DNA of 5,932 nt from JBCCSZ01 sp039199225 (GTDB taxonomy: Bacteria; Bacteroidota; Bacteroidia; Chitinophagales; Saprospiraceae), in contig JBCCSZ010000386.1 in the NCBI GenBank assembly GCA_039199225.1, positions 1 to 5,932 of the forward strand. The letters are read 5' to 3'. Positions 1 to 5,100 of the stretch are shown one piece after another. Below the pieces are notes generated by a model that was not told the origin of the DNA, did not search any database, and worked only from the letters and a program-made list of their open reading frames with translations. Position 1 is the stretch's first letter. Every line of letters starts with the position of its first letter. Made by a program: the position numbers and the translations under genes.

Positions 1-189
1 AAAAGGAGCCGATATATATGCTCGTATTCAGAGCTTTATCTCTACAACTCGCAAGCACCAACGTAATGTTTTCAATGAACTTGTTGCCGTATTTGACGGC
101 TGTTCTTTCTTAACAGCACAGATAAATTGCTAAATAGTTACGATTATTTAATTTTTGATTTTTTTAAAAAAAAGTTTGACGCTGCTTAG
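1..189 (+). mobile_element. Right end of an insertion sequence (probable IS66 family) with candidate terminal repeat at 172-189
   Basis: After the transposase stop there are about 55 bp of very A/T-rich DNA, including a T7A8 run at 159-173. The sequence aagtttgacgctgcttag follows at 172-189. Read from the outside on the minus strand it is CTAAGCAGCGTCAAACTT. This resembles the GTAAGC-type tips I recall for IS66 elements, apart from C in place of the first G. If it is the tip, the element ends 7 bp before the stop codon of the neighbouring TonB-C-domain gene. IS66 elements usually make 8-bp target duplications, which would put one copy at about 190-197. The left end is outside the window, so neither the inverted repeat nor the duplication can be confirmed, and the boundary is an inference. 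Confidence 0.4.
2..133 (+). CDS. Transposase, C-terminal end only (IS66-like), cut by window edge
   Basis: This frame is open from the left edge and gives 43 residues before a TAA at 131-133. It starts KGADIYARIQSFISTTRKH and continues with RNVFNELVAVFDG. The pattern (a GA-x-x-[FY]-A-x-I start, a helix with S/T-rich turn, then RK...NVF-x-L) is what I recall at the extreme C-terminus of IS66-type TnpC transposases, downstream of the DDE catalytic core. The catalytic residues lie outside the window, so activity cannot be judged. The other two forward frames lack comparable support. tnpC is normally the last gene of an IS66 element and ends shortly before the right terminal repeat, which fits the short distance to the candidate repeat at 172-189. 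Another DDE transposase family is possible because only 43 residues are visible. Confidence 0.6.
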   Translation, partial: KGADIYARIQSFISTTRKHQRNVFNELVAVFDGCSFLTAQINC

Positions 190-196
190 TAGGAGA

Positions 197-760
197 TTAT
201 AAATTGTCCTTCAGGTCAAAGCGAATGGGTAAGATGACTTTGCTTTTGACGGCCAATCCATTTCTGCGGGCAGGTGTCCACAGCGGCATGTTGGCGATGG
301 CATCTACGGCTGCCTTGGCACAGCTACTGCACGAACCTTCTTTTGACAAAACCTTGATGTTACCTTCGATTTGTCCCATTTCATTGACAACAAAAATGAG
401 GTGTTCCAAACCATCGTTACCATTGCGTCGGGCTGTCATTGGGTACTCAATATTTTCAGAAAAATACTTTTGTAAGGCTTGATCGGTACATGCTTCAAAT
501 GATTTACTAGCAGTACAATTCTCACCAAAAAGGGGAGGACGATCCAATTTACCTTCTCCATATATTTCGTCGGGGTTGGCTTTATCTGCAACATCCCACA
601 AAAGGACATAAGCATATCGATCTGGGTAAAAAACCAATCCGTCAGGACTTTCATATTCCAGATTATCTGTTGGGATTTCTCCTGTTTGAGCGAATAAAGG
701 TGCATTTGAACAAAGTAAGAAAAGGAGGACTGTGGAAAATATAATTTTAAATTTTGACAT
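197..760 (-). CDS. Exported TonB C-terminal-domain protein (energy transducer TonB-like)
   Basis: The protein has 187 residues if it starts at the ATG at 758-760. That start is chosen because it places MSKFKIIFSTVLLFLLCSNA, a classical signal peptide, at the N-terminus, with likely cleavage after A24 (PLFA|QTG). An in-frame ATG at 799 would add 13 residues ahead of the signal and is less likely. Residues about 93-183 fit the TonB C-terminal fold: NIEYP, ARRNGNDG, LIFVVNEMGQI, A...IANMPLWTPARRNG and a final LPIRFDL. TonB couples inner-membrane energy to outer-membrane receptors. This protein lacks the usual long proline-rich linker and has a cleavable rather than anchoring N-terminus, so it is more likely a periplasmic relative than a working transducer. 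C82, C91 and a C-x-x-C at 144-147 could form disulfides after export. It is transcribed towards the IS end, and its 3' end lies 7 bp from the candidate IS tip. No partner gene is adjacent. Confidence 0.8.
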   Translation of the reverse strand: MSKFKIIFSTVLLFLLCSNAPLFAQTGEIPTDNLEYESPDGLVFYPDRYAYVLLWDVADKANPDEIYGEGKLDRPPLFGENCTASKSFEACTDQALQKYFSENIEYPMTARRNGNDGLEHLIFVVNEMGQIEGNIKVLSKEGSCSSCAKAAVDAIANMPLWTPARRNGLAVKSKVILPIRFDLKDNL

Positions 761-803
761 ATAGTAAGGTTTAAGAAATGCAAGTTGAACCTGATGCATT
801 TCA

Positions 804-858
804 GCATTTGAAAAATAATGTAAATAGCTATTTGATAAAGTGCCAGGAGGCTATTTGA
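804..858. repeat. Three GC(T)ATTTGA words at about 23-nt spacing in a divergent spacer
   Basis: The 255-bp spacer 761-1015 separates the minus-strand TonB-C gene from the plus-strand membrane-protein gene and holds no credible ORF of its own. It contains GCATTTGA at 804-811, GCTATTTGA at 827-835 and GCTATTTGA at 850-858, so the word starts are 23 nt apart each time. The first and third copies are followed by AAAA. Such spacing, slightly over two helical turns, would suit a regulator binding one face of the DNA. The TATTTG core also resembles part of the Bacteroidota -7 element (TAnnTTTG), but I could not place a full -33/-7 pair with correct spacing. In A/T-rich DNA this could be chance. No other promoter, riboswitch or RNA gene is recognisable in the spacer. 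Confidence 0.3.
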
Positions 859-1015
859 AAAAGATTAGGTAAGCTTCAGGATTCAAGTGCTTGGTTTTGT
901 TCTCCAACGCGATGGGAAAGCAAATGTTTGATCGAGTGCAAAAAAAGTAGTAGTCGAACAAAAGGCAAGCCACTGCGTTGGGGAAGAAAATAATTTTTCA
1001 CATAAAAAAATATTA

Positions 1016-1540
1016 ATGAATCATACACAAGTATATCCGACGACGGAGAATCAACGTACACGAAAAAGAAGAATGCTGAAACCAAATCCTGGCGCTCCTC
1101 GTCCTCGTTTTCCTTACAAAGCAATGATGAAGTATGGCATACTGGCAGGTGCAATGATGACCATGTTCCTCTATGTAGTAGAAGCCTCCGGTGGCTCATA
1201 TGGCATCAAATTTTTTAAATACTTTTTTCTATTAGGAACCATTTCTTGGGCATTGTATCAATATAAAGTCAACCTTCGTCCTAGAAGATTTTTCCAGAAT
1301 GGTATTTTACTGGGCGTTGGTATTTCATTTTTCAGTGGCTTAGTCGTAGCAGTGACCAATCTTGCTGGTTATGTATCTGGTACAGGGCTATCTCTCCACA
1401 AGTTCCAATTGGACTCAAGTACAATGGCCAATACGATGGTCATCAGCGGTGTTATTTTCTTTGAGATTTTTGTATTTGGTATGATCCTTACACTGATTAC
1501 TTTGCAATTTTTGAAAGGAAGTAATCGGCCTGTCAGATAA
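1016..1540 (+). CDS. Four-helix inner-membrane protein, DUF4199-like
   Basis: The 174-residue protein opens with about 38 basic, proline-containing residues (RTRKRR, then LKPNPGAPRPRFPYK), which should stay in the cytoplasm by the positive-inside rule. Four hydrophobic segments follow at about 40-56, 66-83, 96-117 and 142-165. Helices 2 and 3 are joined by the basic stretch KVNLRPRRFFQNG, and a loop of about 24 residues links helices 3 and 4. The layout, the F..NG...G...SFFSG start of helix 3 and the G.I..LITLQFLK ending resemble the Bacteroidota DUF4199 family, whose function is unknown. The middle loop is shorter than I recall for that family. The ATG at 1016 follows an A/T-rich stretch without a Shine-Dalgarno sequence, which is usual in this phylum. 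M20 is an alternative start but would remove part of the basic leader. The gene stands alone, 130 bp from the next ORF. Confidence 0.75.
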   Translation: MNHTQVYPTTENQRTRKRRMLKPNPGAPRPRFPYKAMMKYGILAGAMMTMFLYVVEASGGSYGIKFFKYFFLLGTISWALYQYKVNLRPRRFFQNGILLGVGISFFSGLVVAVTNLAGYVSGTGLSLHKFQLDSSTMANTMVISGVIFFEIFVFGMILTLITLQFLKGSNRPVR

Positions 1541-1600
1541 GAATTAATGACATCATTTCCCCAAAGTCTGGCAGTTTATAAATCTAAAGCTATTCATCTG

Positions 1601-1624
1601 ATATTTTGATCTCGTCAAAAATAT
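1601..1624. repeat. A/T-rich hairpin in the 1541-1669 spacer
   Basis: ATATTTTGA at 1601-1609 pairs with TCAAAAATAT at 1615-1624 across a 5-nt loop (TCTCG), leaving one bulged A. This gives a 9-bp, mostly A-T stem. It lies 61 bp after the stop of the membrane-protein gene and 46 bp before the next ATG. It has no proper T-tract after it (only TTTGG), so it is a poor intrinsic terminator. An operator, an mRNA 3'-end structure or chance are all possible. Confidence 0.3.
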
Positions 1625-1669
1625 TTGGTATGTAATTGTCAACTCAATAATTTATGAACTGCTCATTTT

Positions 1670-2008
1670 ATGTATCACAATTTTTCTGCTATGCTAAATA
1701 AGTATACCAATCTGGTGCAAGCAATAAATGCATTTAGGAGCCAAGGCTTTATTTACAACTTTTACTACAAAGAGAAGGTCGGGTTGATTTGTCAGGAAAA
1801 CAATCGAACGTATGCACAGCATCAACTGAAAATCAACGAGTACCATCGCTTTGGCAGCTCCCGCTATCCTCAAAATATGTCCATCCTCTTTGTGATAGAA
1901 TGTAGTGATGGGCTGAAAGGAACGATTACCTCCTCTTATAATGACTACATGGATGGTAAGCTGGCTACCTTCCTGAGTAATGTGAAAGTAAGCGTACAGA
2001 GCTGTTAG
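1670..2008 (+). CDS. Small conserved Bacteroidota protein (family often mislabelled phosphoribosylpyrophosphate synthetase)
   Basis: The 112-residue ORF has no signal peptide or membrane segment and is probably cytoplasmic. Its order of elements (a LVQAINAFRSQGF helix, a short Y/F-rich strand, an acidic/polar middle, then INEYHRFGSSRYPQNMSILFVIECSDGLKGTITSSYNDY) matches a short family of about 100 residues in Bacteroidota. Members read roughly A..L...GY..DF ... F.V.EVYRFEG.TNPDD.SVLYAI.S.DG.KG....AYG.Y. Databases often call them phosphoribosylpyrophosphate synthetase, but this protein has no PRPP-binding loop or catalytic region and is far too short, so no enzyme role should be inferred. The ATG at 1691 (M8, MLNKYTNL) is an equally plausible start, because the family domain begins soon after it and neither ATG has a clear ribosome-binding site. 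The stop is followed by a pyrimidine-rich TTTCTTTTTTT stretch without a good stem. The 2009-2109 gap shows nothing else. Confidence 0.65.
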   Translation: MYHNFSAMLNKYTNLVQAINAFRSQGFIYNFYYKEKVGLICQENNRTYAQHQLKINEYHRFGSSRYPQNMSILFVIECSDGLKGTITSSYNDYMDGKLATFLSNVKVSVQSC

Positions 2009-2109
2009 TTTCTTTTTTTATGCATCTAATAAAAGCAGTAGAATAAATAAAAGTCCATCGAACATCCTAGAACTTATGACGTTGGATAGAAAAATAAAAA
2101 TTACAGTAT

Positions 2110-3036
2110 ATGTGGAATCAATTGCAAGAATCATGGCATAAATTAATCGATAAATTACTGGGCTGGTTTGATGGTTTGGTAACCAATTTACCAAATATTT
2201 TTCTGGCTATTTTCATAGGAGCTGTTGCGCTCTATGCCTCAAGATATGTTAAAAAAGGCATCCTTCAACTGCTGTCGAAAGCAACCAATAATAAGACGGT
2301 TACAAATGTATTGGCCAATATTTTTACAGCAATTTTTCTCCTTTTTGGACTCTTTATTGTGCTGGGAATACTGAACCTCGATAAGGCATTGACCTCTCTG
2401 TTAGCCGGTGCGGGAGTGATTGGATTGGCTGTTGGTTTGGCACTACAAGATCCGCTGATTAATTTATTCTCTGGTGTGCTGATGTCTGTACGAGACTATT
2501 ACAAGATTGGTGACCTCATTGAAACCAATAGTTTTTTTGGGACCATACAAAAGATCAACCTACGATCTACTATTCTTATGACACCCGACGGACAAGAGGT
2601 CATTATTCCAAATAAGGAAGTATTGCAAAGCCCTTTGGTCAATTTTTCTCACAATGGCCGCAGAAGAATCGATGTGAACTGTGGTGTTGCTTATGGTGAC
2701 GATTTGGAAAATGCAAAGCAGGTAGCCTTGCAGGCTGTTAAAAGCAATGTAGAGTACGACGATACACGTCCGGTAGAATTATTCTATGGTGAATTTGGTG
2801 ACAGCTCTGTTAATTTTGTTCTACAATTTTGGCACAATACCTATTCTCAAAAAAGTTATCTGGAAACGAAAAGCCAAGCCATCATAGCCATCAAGAAAGC
2901 TTTCGATAAAAACGGTATCACCATTCCATTCCCAATCCGCACATTGGATTTTGGAGTTGTTGGTGGAGAAAGATTGGATGAATTATATCCCTTCCCAAGA
3001 GAACTGTCAAGCAACGGAAATCACAGCTCAAACTGA
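2110..3036 (+). CDS. MscS-class small-conductance mechanosensitive channel
   Basis: At 308 residues this is close in size to E. coli MscS (286) and has the same plan. TM1 is at about 28-46, TM2 at 67-88, and the pore helix TM3 at 94-127 carries the Gly/Ala packing pattern LLAGAGVIGLAVGLALQDPLxNLFSG. The cytosolic beta domain (about 130-180) shows YKIGDLIE, FGTIQKINLRSTILMTPDGQEVIIPN and NFS. The alpha/beta cage (about 185-275) starts with GVAYGDD and ends in GITIPFPIRTLDF. Such channels form inner-membrane heptamers that open under membrane tension and release solutes on hypo-osmotic shock. Where E. coli has Q112-G113 at the TM3 kink, this protein has Q113-D114-P115, a variant I recall from many MscS homologues. 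The last 25 residues are polar and probably disordered. No truncation is seen. A coiled-coil lipoprotein gene follows after 94 bp. Confidence 0.95.
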   Translation: MWNQLQESWHKLIDKLLGWFDGLVTNLPNIFLAIFIGAVALYASRYVKKGILQLLSKATNNKTVTNVLANIFTAIFLLFGLFIVLGILNLDKALTSLLAGAGVIGLAVGLALQDPLINLFSGVLMSVRDYYKIGDLIETNSFFGTIQKINLRSTILMTPDGQEVIIPNKEVLQSPLVNFSHNGRRRIDVNCGVAYGDDLENAKQVALQAVKSNVEYDDTRPVELFYGEFGDSSVNFVLQFWHNTYSQKSYLETKSQAIIAIKKAFDKNGITIPFPIRTLDFGVVGGERLDELYPFPRELSSNGNHSSN

Positions 3037-3130
3037 TCCCTACTTTCAAAAACTGTCTAGCGTACTTTTTAATTAGCAAAAAAAATAGATAGCCTTTTAA
3101 TCATTTTTTAACCAAAAAAATATCTTACAA

Positions 3131-3556
3131 ATGAAATTTTCTATTATAAAATCAATATTTATTGTCTCCATTGCCAGCCTTTTATTTACAGCCTGTGGAG
3201 AGCAATCATCCTATGACAAAGCAAAAGAAGAAATTGAAGAAGCTGGAGAGGCGGTGGGCGATGTCTTTCAAAAAGAAAAGAAGGAATTGCAAAGTGATTT
3301 GAAAGACACTAGAAAAGCCATTCAATCTCGCATGGAAGAAATGCGTGAGGGTATGGCAGATGCGTCCGAAGAAGCAAAGCAGGAAATGAAGGAAGAGATG
3401 GCAAAATTGGATAAGCTCGGTCAGCGTTTAGACAAGCAGCTCAATGAGATGGGGGAAGATGTCAAAGACGGTTGGAAAGATTTTGAAAAAGAATCCCGCA
3501 GCGTCCTCCATGACGTAAAGCAAGAGTGGAATGAACTGTTGAGCAGCAATGAATAA
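3131..3556 (+). CDS. Coiled-coil lipoprotein of unknown function
   Basis: The 141-residue protein starts with the lipoprotein signal MKFSIIKSIFIVSIASLLFTAC. C22 is the predicted lipidated cysteine. The lipobox is LFTAC, with Phe at -3 and Leu at -4, slightly off the L-[AS]-[GA]-C consensus but with the correct n/h-region. The mature part is almost entirely charged helix rich in E, K, D and M (such as EEMREGMADASEEAKQEM), without proline or aromatic clusters until GWKDF near residue 115. This indicates one long coiled coil or amphipathic helix. It resembles the LEA-like or Sll1863-type 'stress response' helical proteins, but low-complexity composition makes such matches unreliable. It is probably anchored in the envelope and reaches into the periplasm. 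It follows the channel gene by 94 bp and precedes a strong terminator. It could share a transcript with the channel gene or have its own promoter, as no clear TAnnTTTG box is seen. Confidence 0.85.
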   Translation: MKFSIIKSIFIVSIASLLFTACGEQSSYDKAKEEIEEAGEAVGDVFQKEKKELQSDLKDTRKAIQSRMEEMREGMADASEEAKQEMKEEMAKLDKLGQRLDKQLNEMGEDVKDGWKDFEKESRSVLHDVKQEWNELLSSNE

Positions 3557-3618
3557 TATCTCCAAAAGCGGCTTTTAGCAGTTGAACTTTGAATGCAAGC
3601 TTTCCTTAATTTATAATG

Positions 3619-3674
3619 CCCACCAATTAAGATCGTGTTGAAGCATCCATGATCTTAGTTGGTGGGTATTTTTT
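3619..3674 (+). terminator. Strong Rho-independent terminator after the lipoprotein gene
   Basis: CCCACCAATTAAGATC at 3619-3634 pairs with GATCTTAGTTGGTGGG at 3651-3666: 16 consecutive pairs with a single G-U. Three more inner pairs (3635-3637 with 3648-3650, one of them G-U) extend the stem to 19 bp and leave a 10-nt loop at 3638-3647. The run TATTTTTT follows directly (3667-3674), giving the hairpin plus U-tract of an intrinsic terminator for plus-strand transcription 62 bp after the lipoprotein stop. It sits between convergent genes, 18 bp from the 3' end of the minus-strand porin gene. On the minus strand the stem is followed by CATTATAAATT, a poor T-tract, so it should work mainly in the plus direction. 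Confidence 0.88.
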
Positions 3675-3692
3675 GTGACAGCCGATGAGTTC

Positions 3693-5090
3693 TTAGAATA
3701 CCAAGGTGGTGGCAAACAAGAAACGAAAGTTGGTGACACGCTCCGTATTTTCTACTTGATACTTGGCATTAGGGGTGCCGTAGGCTGCCACATTGTAAAT
3801 TGTTTCTACCCGAAAGCGAACCCTGCCAGTGCCGTAAATGATCCTTGGTGCCACTCTGTAAGCATGGTCGATGTCCGTACCTCGGGCATACACTGCGCCT
3901 GTGATTTCGTCTTGAGCGCCGTAGTTTTTGGTGTAACCAGCATAGATGCCCAGGCTGAATTTTTCCTTTAAAGTACCGCTGTCAAAATCCAACCAATAAG
4001 AGCCCGCTGTCAGATTGGTAAAGGTCGGTTCGCCATTGTCTTTTAGTCCCTTGATGCCATAGCCCCCAAGCATCAAAAAGTTGTACAGGTTTTGTCCGTA
4101 GATCATACCGGCGCGGAGCGTCGTTTTTTTCATCTTGATACGAGAAAAGGCATTCATCTGATAGCTGCCGATTGTTTCGGTGCATTTGTAATTTTCGCCT
4201 CCCATTTCGTAAAACAGAGATGGTTTGAGTACTTTATATCCGACGTTGATTCCGAATAATACATTCTTGTTTTTTCCAAAAATATAGCTAGCGTTTACCT
4301 CTGGTATCCCTGAATCGCGTAGGTATTTTGAGGAAGGTCCACTAGGGCCTGGTGATTTGAAATCGAGCTGGGTGCAAATGGAAAAAGATAGTTGAGAATG
4401 TTTACCGACTACTTGACTGTAGCGAATTTGTGCATTTCTGGAAAGGGGGTGGAAGGGAATGGCGCCACCCCAAGATACAACCTGTGGAAAAGACTCTGTC
4501 GCAAACATTGGATGCCAGTATTGTCCAAAAAGCAATTCTGATTTTTCCCAATTCAACTTAACCATCGCATGTCGCAAGCGCAGCAGGCCAATCTTGTCGT
4601 TGGATGAACCGACGAAATCCATTTCCAATAGTCCAGATACTTTGGCATTTAAAAAGCTGGGGGCCGTTACTTTCACTAGGGCTCTGGAATGTATGTTGGC
4701 CATCGTAAAATCGGGTGAATCATTGATGTCTTCTCCATTGGCATCCAAGAACTTCTTGGCTGGGTAAAGTATCACATCTCCATCCCTGGCAGATACAGTC
4801 TGTCGGGTGTCGAAGATGGTTTCGGTCCAAATGAAGCCGCCGCCTTTCAGACTGAATTTGGGCTTTGCATCTTGAGCTTGACCATTGGAGGCCAATATGA
4901 CGCACAGCAAGGAGGTATAAATAATGGGTAAGCTAAATTGCGTGCTTGTCTTTGAAAGCCAGCTTGGAAATGATAAGTTGTGGAGGAAGGCTTGCAAGCA
5001 TGCCAATGGCTTCGCGGCCGAGATTTTAGGCGATGATTGCTCGGTAGCTAGGTGAGAGTTATTATTTAAAGTATGTAGTATTTTTTTCAT
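3693..5090 (-). CDS. Outer-membrane porin-like beta-barrel with an unusually long leader
   Basis: The 465-residue protein has a hydrophobic export segment at about 53-68 (SLPIIYTSLLCVILAS) and a likely cleavage site after A72 (NGQA|QDA). The mature ~393 residues are rich in alternating polar/hydrophobic strands with aromatic ends and finish TTLVF, the C-terminal Phe expected of proteins inserted by BAM. The stretch MDFVGSSNDKIGLLRLRHA...LLFGQYW (about 157-192) resembles the RLRHA...LL.GQ.W region of DcaP-type porins. The late segments ARGTDI...RVAPRIIYGTGRVRFRVETIYNVAAYGT are typical of Bacteroidota barrels annotated only as porin. It probably passes small anionic or organic solutes, which is inference. 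The ATG at 5090 lies 10 nt after the stop of the Fe-S oxidoreductase gene, so the two are almost surely cotranscribed. The 50 residues ahead of the hydrophobic core are odd. The frame has no ATG or GTG until M130, and the only TTG codons before the core (L29, L32) still leave a long leader. Confidence 0.82.
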   Translation of the reverse strand: MKKILHTLNNNSHLATEQSSPKISAAKPLACLQAFLHNLSFPSWLSKTSTQFSLPIIYTSLLCVILASNGQAQDAKPKFSLKGGGFIWTETIFDTRQTVSARDGDVILYPAKKFLDANGEDINDSPDFTMANIHSRALVKVTAPSFLNAKVSGLLEMDFVGSSNDKIGLLRLRHAMVKLNWEKSELLFGQYWHPMFATESFPQVVSWGGAIPFHPLSRNAQIRYSQVVGKHSQLSFSICTQLDFKSPGPSGPSSKYLRDSGIPEVNASYIFGKNKNVLFGINVGYKVLKPSLFYEMGGENYKCTETIGSYQMNAFSRIKMKKTTLRAGMIYGQNLYNFLMLGGYGIKGLKDNGEPTFTNLTAGSYWLDFDSGTLKEKFSLGIYAGYTKNYGAQDEITGAVYARGTDIDHAYRVAPRIIYGTGRVRFRVETIYNVAAYGTPNAKYQVENTERVTNFRFLFATTLVF

Positions 5091-5100
5091 CTTGAGCGAA

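Noticed and set aside
204..482. Plus-strand ORF of 92 residues antisense to the TonB-C gene
   Set aside because: It is fully antisense to a protein with a recognisable fold and has no sensible composition or start region.
436..807. Minus-strand ORF of 123 residues overlapping the TonB-C gene in another frame
   Set aside because: It lies over the signal-peptide and domain-coding part of a well-supported gene, its product has no domain or signal logic, and its frame is a shadow.
902..983. Distant inverted repeat CTCCAACGC (902-910) and GCGTTGGGG (975-983)
   Set aside because: Nine pairs including one G-U across a 64-nt loop are too weak to call a leader RNA or riboswitch, and no known class is recognisable.
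761..1015. Bacteroidota -33/-7 promoters (TTTG plus TAnnTTTG) for the divergent genes
   Set aside because: Partial matches such as TATTTTTC (minus strand) and TAATTTTT exist, but none has a -33 TTTG at about 19-21 nt, so no promoter is annotated.
876..1199. Minus-strand ORF of 107 residues over the divergent spacer and the start of the membrane-protein gene
   Set aside because: More than half is antisense to a convincing membrane-protein gene, and the product shows no recognisable features.
3617..3676. Bidirectional terminator for both convergent genes
   Set aside because: The stem is shared, but the minus-strand side lacks a T-tract, so only plus-strand termination is claimed.
3675..3971. 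Plus-strand ORF running from the terminator into the porin gene
   Set aside because: It is antisense to the conserved C-terminal strands of the porin and begins right after a strong terminator.
3982..4185. Minus-strand ORF of 67 residues inside the porin gene
   Set aside because: It is a shifted-frame shadow of the porin coding sequence.
4459..4905. Plus-strand (4459-4767) and minus-strand (4720-4905) ORFs inside the porin gene
   Set aside because: Both are shadows of a continuous barrel-coding frame and neither has its own supporting motifs.
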